This document shows positions 1-6,078 of a stretch of 8,205 nt of DNA, in pieces. Numbering within the stretch: position 1 is the stretch's first letter; each line of letters starts with the position of its first letter. The notes beneath the pieces are model-generated. The model saw only the letters and a list, made by a program, of their open reading frames with translations, searched no databases and was not told the origin of the DNA. The stretch lies in contig QKCS01000041.1 in the NCBI GenBank assembly GCA_003246795.1, positions 1-8,205 of the forward strand. Reading direction: 5' to 3'. Both the position numbers and the translations under genes were made by a program. This stretch comes from Alphaproteobacteria bacterium (GTDB lineage: Bacteria; Pseudomonadota; Alphaproteobacteria; Micropepsales; Micropepsaceae).

Positions 1-1
1 G

Positions 2-205
2 CTCGTGAAGCCGTACGTCCTGAACTTTGTGGAAAATCCGCGCAACGTCTTCCGCACACGTTCGATGGACATTGCCGACAAGCCGGGCCCTGACGCAACG
101 GCAACTGGCCCCGGGGGTGGCGCACAAGCGTCGGAAGGCGGGTTCTGGTCTTGGCTCGCGTCGTGGTTCGATTCCGATGCGTGGGGCCGGTGGTGGAACT
201 CTTAG
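2..205 (+). CDS. Oligopeptide ABC transporter substrate-binding protein (OppA-like), C-terminal fragment, cut by left edge
   Basis: This is the last 67 codons of a periplasmic peptide-binding protein whose body lies outside the window; the frame is open to the left edge. The visible start, LVKPYVLN followed by PRNVFRTR, aligns with the C-terminal segments LVKSYVKN...NRTRW and LVKSYVLN...NRTRW of the two complete paralogs downstream, so it is the first of at least three tandem copies. It ends with the same Trp-rich tail (bases 143-202; FWSWL, SWF, DAW, RWWNS), joined by a Gly-rich linker (GPGGG). The body segment differs clearly from its paralogs, while the tail is almost identical to that of the third copy. 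By family it would bind peptides in the periplasm and deliver them to an inner-membrane permease. It stops with TAG, 84 bases before the next start. The family is clear from the paralogs; the ligand is unknown. Confidence 0.85.
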   Translation, partial: LVKPYVLNFVENPRNVFRTRSMDIADKPGPDATATGPGGGAQASEGGFWSWLASWFDSDAWGRWWNS

Positions 206-228
206 GAGAGCCCTGACTCGGTTACTTT

Positions 229-240
229 CGCGCCGGCGCG
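229..240. repeat. 12-bp perfect palindrome in the gap between binding-protein copies 1 and 2
   Basis: CGCGCCGGCGCG reads identically on both strands and lies in the 84-base gap between two tandem binding-protein genes. It is flanked by CTCGG (217-221) and CCGAG (248-252), which could extend a weak stem. It could be an RNA hairpin that tunes expression between cistrons, or chance in GC-rich DNA. No T-run follows, so it is not a standard terminator. Confidence 0.3.
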
Positions 241-276
241 CCTGATTCCGAGGTCGCGCCATTTGGATCATCTATG

Positions 277-281
277 CGGAG
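277..281 (+). promoter_or_regulatory. Ribosome binding site that decides the start of the second binding protein
   Basis: CGGAG ends 8 bases before ATG 290. The frame is also open back to a TTG at 263, but that start has no clear Shine-Dalgarno sequence and would add nine residues ahead of the signal peptide, so ATG 290 is preferred. Confidence 0.6.
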
Positions 282-289
282 CGCCTGCG

Positions 290-1999
290 ATGAAGTCCGC
301 CGTTCTTCGGACAGTCATTGCCTTCATGGTTTCGGCTGTTTGGTTGGCTGGCCTCAGCGCCGCGGCGGATGCGCCAAAGGCTCTTCATCGTGGCAACGGT
401 TCGGAGCCCTACAGCCTCGACCCGCATCGCACGACCGGGGTCTGGGAGTCGCACATCATCGGCGACATGCTGATCGGGCTCTACACCGAGGCTGCGGACG
501 CCGAGCCGATTTTCGGGGCAGCGGAAAGCGCCCAAACTTCGGAAGACGGCCTGACCTGGACGTTCAAGATCCGCAAGCACACATGGTCGGACGGCACGCC
601 GGTGACCGCCGAGGATTTCGTTTTTTCCTACCGGCGAATCCTCGATCCGGAAACCGCGTCGCAGTACGCGAACATTCTCTACCCGATCAAGAACGCTGAA
701 CTGGTCAACAAAGGGAAACTTCCGCTCACGCGGCTCGGCGTGCGTGCGGTCGACGACGCGACGCTTGTTATTCAGCTCGATCATCCAGCGCCGTATCTGC
801 CGCAGCTGCTGACGCACCACACCGCGGCGCCACTGCCGCATGCGCTCGTGGAGCGCGTGGGCAACGATTGGACGAAGCCCGGATCGATGGTTGCGAACGG
901 GCCTTACATGCTCGCCGAGTGGCGACCCCACGACCACGCGAAGCTGATCAAGAACCCGAAGTTCTATGACGCGGCCAACGTGGAGATCGACGAGATCTAC
1001 TACTACCCGATCGAAGACGATCTGGCGGCGCTGAAGCGATATCGCGCCGGCGAGTTGGACACAAACGAACGCTGGCCACTCACCGAGCACAGATGGCTGC
1101 GAGAGCACATTCCGGACGAAGCCCGGAGTACAACCGTTCTTTGGGTCAGCTACATCTCGTTCAACATGACGCGCAAGCCGTTCGACGACGTCCGCGTGCG
1201 GCGCGCGCTGGCCATGTCGATCGACAAGCATGCGATTGCCAACGAGATCTTCTTCGGCGCGTACGGGGAGGAAGCTTCGACGCTCCTTCCGCCCGGGACG
1301 GCTAACGTCGACCGTTCGGCGCAGGTCGATTGGGCGGGCAAATCAATGGGCGAGCGGCAGGCCGAGGCGCGCGAACTGTTGGCTGCGGCGGGCTTCGGCC
1401 CGGCCAAGCCGTTGAAGTTCACCTACAACTACATCTCGACACCCGACGGCAAGCGGGCTGCGGTCGCCATGCAGGCGATGTGGAAGGACATAGGCGTCGA
1501 GGCGTCGGTGCAGCCGACGGAACCTAAAGTTCACTACCGCCTTCTCGAGACAAAGTCGTTCGACGCCGCGCAGGACACGTGGTCGTTCGACTACAACGAC
1601 GCGCGTAATCTTCTCTTCTTGTGGGAGAGTTCGACGATCGAATTGAACTCCTCCGGCTACAAGAATGCCGCGTTCGACGCGCTCCTGCAGCAAGCGGACA
1701 ACGAGAAAGACCTTGCAGCGCGGGGCGAGATTCTGGGCCGTGCGACCGGTATTCTGCTTCGCGACCTGCCGGCCGTGCCTCAGTTCTTTCCCTATCACCG
1801 GCCGCTGGTGAAGAGCTACGTGAAGAATTGGATCGACAACCCGCGCCAGATCAACCGGACCCGCTGGATCGATCTCGACGAACGCACGGGAACAATCACC
1901 GTAGCAGAGAGCGGCGACGGCGCGAACGCGGACGGATTTTGGACCTGGCTGGGTTCGTGGTTCAGTTGGGAAGCTTGGCAGAAGTGGTGGAATTCATAG
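290..1999 (+). CDS. Oligopeptide ABC transporter substrate-binding protein (OppA-like, SBP_bac_5 family) with Trp-rich C-terminal tail
   Basis: A 569-residue periplasmic binding protein, expected to capture oligopeptides for an ABC importer. Residues 1 to about 28 are a signal peptide (MKS, hydrophobic core to Gly21, AxA-type site near ADA at 26-28); there is no lipobox Cys. Family marks: HRGNGSEPYSLDPH at the mature N-terminus, WTFKIRKHTWSDGTPVTAEDFVFSYRR, NGPYMLAEWRP and a KNPKFYDAANV segment. WSFDYND (W431-D437) matches the OppA motif whose Asp (here D434) pairs with the amino terminus of the bound peptide, which favours a true peptide ligand. After the normal family end (NRTRWIDLDERTG) comes an Asn/Gly/Ala linker and a tail with seven Trp in 20 residues (bases 1937-1996). 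It is the second of three tandem paralogs, 32 bases ahead of the next. No permease or ATPase gene is visible, so it may feed a transporter encoded elsewhere. Confidence 0.92.
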   Translation: MKSAVLRTVIAFMVSAVWLAGLSAAADAPKALHRGNGSEPYSLDPHRTTGVWESHIIGDMLIGLYTEAADAEPIFGAAESAQTSEDGLTWTFKIRKHTWSDGTPVTAEDFVFSYRRILDPETASQYANILYPIKNAELVNKGKLPLTRLGVRAVDDATLVIQLDHPAPYLPQLLTHHTAAPLPHALVERVGNDWTKPGSMVANGPYMLAEWRPHDHAKLIKNPKFYDAANVEIDEIYYYPIEDDLAALKRYRAGELDTNERWPLTEHRWLREHIPDEARSTTVLWVSYISFNMTRKPFDDVRVRRALAMSIDKHAIANEIFFGAYGEEASTLLPPGTANVDRSAQVDWAGKSMGERQAEARELLAAAGFGPAKPLKFTYNYISTPDGKRAAVAMQAMWKDIGVEASVQPTEPKVHYRLLETKSFDAAQDTWSFDYNDARNLLFLWESSTIELNSSGYKNAAFDALLQQADNEKDLAARGEILGRATGILLRDLPAVPQFFPYHRPLVKSYVKNWIDNPRQINRTRWIDLDERTGTITVAESGDGANADGFWTWLGSWFSWEAWQKWWNS

Positions 2000-2010
2000 C
2001 GTCGCGACGC
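1999..2010. repeat. 12-bp perfect palindrome in the gap between binding-protein copies 2 and 3
   Basis: GCGTCGCGACGC is self-complementary, starts on the last base of the TAG stop of the second binding-protein gene and ends 10 bases before the next gene's Shine-Dalgarno sequence. Both junctions between tandem copies thus hold a 12-bp palindrome, although the sequences differ. It could be an intercistronic hairpin; chance is also possible at this GC content. Confidence 0.3.
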
Positions 2011-2020
2011 ATGCGGGGGA

Positions 2021-2027
2021 AAAGGAG
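2021..2027 (+). promoter_or_regulatory. Ribosome binding site that decides the start of the third binding protein
   Basis: AAAGGAG lies 4 bases before ATG 2032. An in-frame ATG at 2011 lies upstream of this site and would prefix MRGKRSA to the signal peptide. The frame itself runs open back to 1621 inside the preceding gene, but that stretch is a shadow of it. Confidence 0.7.
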
Positions 2028-2031
2028 TGCC

Positions 2032-3750
2032 ATGACGAGTCTTATACGCAGCCTGCTGATCGGCTTGATCGCCGTCTCGACTGCCATAGCCGCAGTCGCG
2101 CCGCCCGCGCTGGCCGCCAAGATCCTTCATCGCGGCAACGGCGCGGAGCCCAAGGGTCTCGATCCGCACCAGGCCTCGGGCGACCCCGAAAACCACATTC
2201 TCGGCGACATGTTCATCGGGCTCTACACCGAAGACGTGGACGGCCACACGATCCTCGGCGCCGCCGAGAAGGTCGATACGTCGGAGGACGGGCTTCGCTG
2301 GACCTTCACGCTGCGCGATCACAAGTGGTCCGACGGCACGCCGGTAACCGCGGCCGATTTCGTGTTCGCCTATCGCCGCGCGCTCGATCCCAAGACGGCG
2401 TGCGAGTACGCGAGCATTCTTTATCCGGTCAAGAACGCCGAACGGGTGAACAAAGGCGAACTGCCGATCGAGCAATTGGGCGTGAGCGCGCCGGACCCGA
2501 AGACGTTCGTCATCGAGCTCGCCCACCCGGCGCCATATCTGCCTGAGATGATGACGCACTACACGACCTTCCCGATTCCGAAACACGTCGTCGAAAAGGC
2601 GGGCTCGGACTGGACGAAAGCGGGCGTCATGGTTTCGAACGGGCCCTACATGCTGGTCGAACGCCGGCCCTACGACCGGATCAAGCTGGTCAAGAACCCG
2701 TATTTCTTCGACGCGGCGAACGTGAAGATCGACGAGGTGTACTACTATCCGACGTCGGACGAGAGCGCGTCGATGAAGCGGTACCGCGCGGGCGAGCTCG
2801 ACACGCTCGACCGCTGGCCGCTGACCGAGCACAAGTGGCTTAACGCGAAGATTCCGAACGAGACGCGCAAGTACACGGGACTACGGGTCCAGTACACGGT
2901 CCTCAATATGCGCAAGCCGCCCTTGAGCGACCGGCGCGTGCGTGTGGCGCTGGGCGAAGCGATCGATCGCGAAGCAGTCCAGCGCGAAGTTTATTTCGAC
3001 AGCTACGGCGTCGAAGCGCTGAACGTGCTGCCGCCCGGCATGGCGAACGTGGATCTGTCGGCCAAGGTGCCATGGGCGGGCAAGACCATGGAGGAACGCC
3101 GCGCGGAGGCACGCAAACTGCTGGCCGAAGCGGGGTTCGGCCCCGACAACCCGCTCAAGCTCTCATACAACCACCTGAACCGGCCGGACACGAAGCGCTA
3201 TGCGATTGCGCTTCAGGACATGTGGAAGCGCGTTGGCGCTGACATCGAGTTGAACGCCAAGGATTTCGCGATCCACTACGACCTGCTGAAGACGGCGAAC
3301 TTCGACATCGCGGAAGCCGGCTGGATCTTCGACTACAACGACGCGCAGAGCGTGCTGTTTCTTTTCCAAAGCTCGAATACGGGTCTGAACTATCCGGGCT
3401 ACAACAATCCCGACTACGACCGTTTGATGGCGCAGGCCGAGAACGAGAAGGATCTCGTCGCGCGCGGCAAGCTTTTGGGAAAGGCCGCCGGGTTGCTCAT
3501 CAACGACGTCGCGGTCGCGCCAAGCTGTTTTCAGTACATTCGCCCTTTGGTGAAGTCGTACGTGCTGAACTGGAAGCACACGCCGCGCGGCGTGAACCGC
3601 ACGCGTTGGCTCGATATCAGCGACGAGTCCGGGACCGTCGCCGACGCGAAAGGCGGCGAAGCGGGTGCGCAAGCGTCCGAGGGCGGCTTCTGGTCGTGGC
3701 TCGCCTCGTGGTTCGACGGGGATGCATGGAGCAAATGGTGGAATTCGTGA
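2032..3750 (+). CDS. Oligopeptide ABC transporter substrate-binding protein (OppA-like, SBP_bac_5 family) with Trp-rich C-terminal tail
   Basis: A 572-residue periplasmic binding protein and a full-length paralog of its upstream neighbour. Residues 1-28 or 29 form a signal peptide (hydrophobic stretch LLIGLIAVSTAIAAVA, then PPALA as an AxA-type site). Shared landmarks are HRGNGAEPKGLDPH, WTFTLRDHKWSDGTPVTAADFVFAYRR, NGPYMLVERRP, KRYRAGELDT, and WIFDYND with Asp434 at the same residue number as in the neighbour; this Asp is the OppA residue that contacts the peptide amino group. Pocket-flanking segments differ (for example SSNTGLNYPGYNNPDYD here against SSTIELNSSGYKNAAFD), so the two may prefer different peptides. 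The Trp-rich tail (bases 3688-3747, six Trp) is nearly identical to that of the partial first copy. A strong GC hairpin follows 7 bases after the TGA stop, suggesting that the array's transcript ends there. Confidence 0.92.
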   Translation: MTSLIRSLLIGLIAVSTAIAAVAPPALAAKILHRGNGAEPKGLDPHQASGDPENHILGDMFIGLYTEDVDGHTILGAAEKVDTSEDGLRWTFTLRDHKWSDGTPVTAADFVFAYRRALDPKTACEYASILYPVKNAERVNKGELPIEQLGVSAPDPKTFVIELAHPAPYLPEMMTHYTTFPIPKHVVEKAGSDWTKAGVMVSNGPYMLVERRPYDRIKLVKNPYFFDAANVKIDEVYYYPTSDESASMKRYRAGELDTLDRWPLTEHKWLNAKIPNETRKYTGLRVQYTVLNMRKPPLSDRRVRVALGEAIDREAVQREVYFDSYGVEALNVLPPGMANVDLSAKVPWAGKTMEERRAEARKLLAEAGFGPDNPLKLSYNHLNRPDTKRYAIALQDMWKRVGADIELNAKDFAIHYDLLKTANFDIAEAGWIFDYNDAQSVLFLFQSSNTGLNYPGYNNPDYDRLMAQAENEKDLVARGKLLGKAAGLLINDVAVAPSCFQYIRPLVKSYVLNWKHTPRGVNRTRWLDISDESGTVADAKGGEAGAQASEGGFWSWLASWFDGDAWSKWWNS

Positions 3751-3756
3751 GCGACT

Positions 3757-3781
3757 GCCGGGGCGGATCGACCGCCCCGGC
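3757..3781. terminator. Perfect 10-bp GC hairpin between convergent genes (terminator-like, no T-run)
   Basis: GCCGGGGCGG (3757-3766) pairs perfectly with CCGCCCCGGC (3772-3781) around the loop ATCGA. It lies between the TGA of the + strand array and the end of the - strand secreted-protein gene, where a bidirectional terminator is expected. Neither strand has a T-run after the stem, so it is not a canonical intrinsic terminator. A second stem (3806-3812 with 3819-3825, loop 3813-3818) lies inside the last codons of the - strand gene. Confidence 0.5.
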
Positions 3782-3799
3782 GCTCAAGCGAGCTTAGCT

Positions 3800-4156
3800 C
3801 TACGACGGCGCCTTCTGCGGCGCCGGGGTCACGCTTTCCACGAAGCACGCGCCGCCATAGCGGAAGACGAGCACGTCATCGCGGTCGAAGCACTCCGTGT
3901 CGCTTTGCAGACGCACGGTGTAGTAGTTGCCGGGCTGACCGAAGTCCCGGCAGGCATGACGCATTTTGACGACGTATTTGCGCGACGAACGCGTGTGCGC
4001 AATCAGCGTCTTGTCGTCGACCTTCGATAGATTGGTCAAATCCCGAAACCTCAGGCACGACTTGCCCGGGGACGCATCGGCCTGATCGCCGGCAAGCGAG
4101 AAAGCGAGAACGCCTGCCGCAACTAGAGTTCCTGCGGAGAGCAATTGGGATCGCAT
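3800..4156 (-). CDS. Small secreted four-cysteine protein, DUF6491-like
   Basis: A 118-residue exported protein of unknown function. Residues 1-28 are a signal peptide (MRSQ, hydrophobic 5-22, cleavage after ADA). The mature part has four cysteines (C34, C69, C89, C104), which could form two disulfides in the periplasm. The layout is an early Cys, then VDDKTLIAHT, KYVVKMRHAC, a Cys-Asp segment ECFDRDD and a final GGAC. It resembles the DUF6491 family of small proteobacterial secreted proteins; I recognise this by pattern only. The start is well supported: GAAGGAGGTT on the - strand (4170-4161) ends 4 bases before the ATG, one of the strongest ribosome binding sites in the window. The gene ends tail-to-tail with the binding-protein array and diverges from the TPR/oxygenase gene. 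No functional link to either is evident from the sequence. Confidence 0.8.
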   Translation of the reverse strand: MRSQLLSAGTLVAAGVLAFSLAGDQADASPGKSCLRFRDLTNLSKVDDKTLIAHTRSSRKYVVKMRHACRDFGQPGNYYTVRLQSDTECFDRDDVLVFRYGGACFVESVTPAPQKAPS

Positions 4157-4326
4157 CGCGAACCTCCTTCATCTTGAAACCGGCCGTTCCAGATTTGCGA
4201 AAATACACCATGTCGCCTGATGCCGATACCGGCGAATTCCTGTCACTTTTGCGCGAGCGATCCGGAAACTGGCCTGGTGCCGATTAGACATCGCCGCCGC
4301 GCTATGCGCGGTTTGCGGCGCGCGAT
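4157..4326. promoter_or_regulatory. Divergent intergenic region, expected to hold promoters for both flanking genes
   Basis: These 170 bases separate the start of the - strand secreted-protein gene from the start of the + strand TPR/oxygenase gene, so both promoters should lie here. I find no convincing -35/-10 pair at normal spacing on either strand. A stem CCGCGC (4297-4302) with GCGCGG (4306-4311), loop TAT, sits just before the TPR start; CGCCGC (4292-4297) can alternatively pair with GCGGCG (4315-4320). There is no Shine-Dalgarno sequence before ATG 4327, so this structure could affect its translation, or the start could be the second in-frame ATG at 4339. Confidence 0.4.
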
Positions 4327-4740
4327 ATGAATTTTCGCATGGTAGGCACCATCGACACTGCGGCGTGGGACCGTTTCGCACAAGCGCGCGCGTTCGAAGA
4401 CGCCGGGCGCGGCGAAGAGGCGGAGGCGCTCTACCGCGACCTCTTGGCGGCTCATCCGGGCCATCCGGTTCTCTTGGCGAGGCTCGCCCTCGTGCTCAAA
4501 TCGCGCGGCGTTTTTGGCGAAGCGGAGCGCTTGCTTCGCCGCGCACTCTTGGCATCGCCGAACGAGGCCGCGTTGTACAACAATCTGGGAAACGTTCTGC
4601 GCAACCTGAACCGATTTCCCGACGCCCAGGCGTGTTATTCGAAGACCATCGCGCTCGATCCATCTTACGCGGAAGCGCACTACAATCTCGGCGTCGCGCG
4701 GGAGGACATGGATCTGCTCGACGAGGCGCTTGCAGCTTAA
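4327..4740 (+). CDS. TPR repeat protein, N-terminal piece of an interrupted TPR/oxygenase gene
   Basis: A 137-residue cytosolic TPR protein with no signal peptide. It holds three complete TPR units (about residues 12-45, 46-80 and 81-114), each ending in the usual Pro (AHP, ASP, LDP), plus the first helix of a fourth (AHYNLGVAREDMD). TAA then ends it inside the second helix of that fourth repeat. A TPR array ending in mid-repeat is not a natural end point, and the same frame resumes the repeat immediately after the stop. The nearest upstream in-frame stop is at 4285-4287, so ATG 4327 or ATG 4339 is the start; neither has a clear Shine-Dalgarno sequence. If translated alone, it would be a small helical solenoid able to bind a partner but without a catalytic domain. 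Confidence 0.7.
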   Translation: MNFRMVGTIDTAAWDRFAQARAFEDAGRGEEAEALYRDLLAAHPGHPVLLARLALVLKSRGVFGEAERLLRRALLASPNEAALYNNLGNVLRNLNRFPDAQACYSKTIALDPSYAEAHYNLGVAREDMDLLDEALAA

Positions 4741-4782
4741 CGGCGCGCGCTCGAGCTTCATCCCGACTATGCGGCTGCGGGG

Positions 4783-6057
4783 GTGCGGGTCGCTGCAATC
4801 CTGCGGGAGCGAAATGACCTTGGCGAATCCTTGGACGAACTGGACCAGGCTTTGGCGCAGCAGCCGGACGCATTTGACGGACACTACTATCGGGGGCTGG
4901 TGCTTGCGGGGCTTGAGCGTCACGCCGAGGCGGCTGCGAGCCTCGAACGTGCACTTGCCTTGAAACCGGGAAGCCACGACGCCTTGCTCGCTCTCGCGAA
5001 CAATTTGAAAGCAATCCGGGAGCGGCATGGCGACGATCCGGGGCTGCTGTTCTCGGAAGCGCAATTGAAGCTGCAGCGGAACGACGGTCCGGGCGCCGAG
5101 TTGTTGCTGCGTCGCGCACTCGAGATCGCGCCCGAACACGGTGCAGCCAATGCGCTTCTTGGGCGAATGCTCGCGCGGCGCGGGCAGTTCGACGAAAGTT
5201 TCGCCGTCTTCGAGACGGCGACGCGAACCGACCCGGACGTCACGGCCTATCGGAACGAGTTTGGCTATGCGCTCCTTCAGGGAAAAGAGCCGGTTCAAGC
5301 GCTCGCCCAGTTCGAAGCGGCGCGGAGAAGCAATCCGGTCGATCAGCTGGCGCTCGGCGGGCTTTGCCTTGCCTATCGCGCGTTGGGCGACAGCCGCTAT
5401 CACGAACTCGTCGACATCGACCGCTTCGTCCGCGTCTATCCGATCCGTCTGCCGAAAGGTTACACGGACGTGCGCGCCTTCAACGATGCGCTGGCGGAGG
5501 AGCTGCTCAAGCTCCATACGACGACCAGCAGGCCGTTGGACCAAACGCTGCGCGGCGGCACGCAGACGGTCGGACTGTTGTTTCCGCGCAAGTCGAAGGT
5601 GATCGAAGAGGTTCGCGACGCCATCGCGGAGGCGGTCGGCGACTATGTCGCCGCCATGCCGGTGCATCCGAGCCATCCCTTGCTCTCGCGCAAGGAAGGC
5701 GACTTCAGCTTCACTCATTCTTGGTCCTGCAAGCTGCGATCGAGCGGCTTTCACACCAATCATGTCCATCCGATAGGATGGATCAGTTCGGCCTACTACG
5801 TGAGCCTGCCGGATGCGTTGAAAGATCAGGCCGAGCGCCAGGGCTGGCTCAAATTCGGCGAGTCGCATCTCATGCTCGGCGGGGAGGACCGGCCAGAGCA
5901 TCACATTCAGCCTGCCGTGGGTCACTTGGCGTTGTTCCCATCCTATGTCTGTCACGGTACGGTGCCGTTCGAGTCGTCGTCCGATCGTCTGACGATCGCC
6001 TTCGACGTCGTTCCCGGACGGATTGATCCGAGCACGATCTCGGCCGGGCCCTATTGA
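4783..6057 (+). CDS. TPR repeats plus C-terminal 2OG-Fe(II) oxygenase domain, C-terminal piece of an interrupted gene
   Basis: A 424-residue frame from a possible GTG start 43 bases after the TAA that ends the first piece; it has no clear ribosome binding site. The N-terminal half carries five or so more TPR units (for example GHYYRGLVLAGLERHAEA, with ALALKP closing that repeat). The C-terminal domain fits the putative 2OG-Fe(II) oxygenase family PF13759: FHTNHVHP then SSAYYVSLP, and GHLALFPSYVCHGTVPF then DRLTIAFDV. Candidate metal ligands are His327 or His329 and His391, with Arg402 as the likely 2-oxoglutarate contact; which of the first two His binds iron I cannot tell. Such proteins probably hydroxylate a macromolecule or peptide docked on the TPR solenoid, but the substrate is unknown. 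The sulfotransferase-like gene follows 21 bases after the TGA. True translation probably begins at 4327 in an unbroken ancestor, so this start is uncertain. Confidence 0.75.
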   Translation: MRVAAILRERNDLGESLDELDQALAQQPDAFDGHYYRGLVLAGLERHAEAAASLERALALKPGSHDALLALANNLKAIRERHGDDPGLLFSEAQLKLQRNDGPGAELLLRRALEIAPEHGAANALLGRMLARRGQFDESFAVFETATRTDPDVTAYRNEFGYALLQGKEPVQALAQFEAARRSNPVDQLALGGLCLAYRALGDSRYHELVDIDRFVRVYPIRLPKGYTDVRAFNDALAEELLKLHTTTSRPLDQTLRGGTQTVGLLFPRKSKVIEEVRDAIAEAVGDYVAAMPVHPSHPLLSRKEGDFSFTHSWSCKLRSSGFHTNHVHPIGWISSAYYVSLPDALKDQAERQGWLKFGESHLMLGGEDRPEHHIQPAVGHLALFPSYVCHGTVPFESSSDRLTIAFDVVPGRIDPSTISAGPY

Positions 6058-6078
6058 TTCCGAAACCAGTCGGAGACG

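Larger units (their letters stand above)
4327..6057 (+). pseudogene. TPR/2OG-Fe(II) oxygenase gene interrupted by one in-frame TAA
   Basis: Read through codon 138, bases 4327-6057 form one continuous frame of 576 codons with no frameshift: about nine TPR units followed by an oxygenase domain. The TAA at 4738-4740 falls in EALAA-stop-RRALELHP, which is a textbook second TPR helix apart from the stop. Both sides of the break are in the same frame and keep TPR spacing. A single-base change of TAC or TAT (Tyr) to TAA explains it. It may be a recent nonsense mutation, a sequencing error, or a gene still working as two pieces. The two pieces are listed separately. Confidence 0.6.

Noticed and set aside
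263..289. TTG start nine codons upstream for the second binding protein
   Set aside because: No good ribosome binding site, and it would put MDHLCGAPA before a normal signal peptide. The Cys there is not in a lipobox context.
272..1231. 319-codon open frame on the - strand opposite the second binding protein
   Set aside because: Shadow of a strongly supported OppA-like gene. A similar antisense frame (1816-2832) occurs opposite the paralog, as expected from shared codon use, and neither shows a domain.
1621..2031. N-terminal extension of the third binding protein into the preceding gene
   Set aside because: The frame is open back to 1621 but overlaps the real second gene. The signal peptide and AAAGGAG site fix the start at 2032.
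3665..4030. 121-codon + strand frame opposite the small secreted protein
   Set aside because: It overlaps both the third binding-protein gene and the - strand gene, which has a signal peptide, four Cys and a strong ribosome binding site; this frame has none of these.
4174..4206. TTGAAA with AAATAC as a + strand promoter in the divergent region
   Set aside because: The spacing is 21 bases and the -10 match is poor, so I did not call it.
4738..4740. Alternative genetic code in which TAA is sense
   Set aside because: Only one in-frame TAA is seen, the families point to proteobacteria with the standard code, and a one-base nonsense change explains it more simply.
4243..5955. 570-codon open frame on the - strand opposite the TPR/oxygenase gene
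   Set aside because: It is antisense to a frame with clear TPR and oxygenase motifs, is Arg-rich with no recognisable domain, and owes its length to GC-rich codon bias. It is longer than either piece of the broken real gene, so an automatic caller could pick it wrongly.
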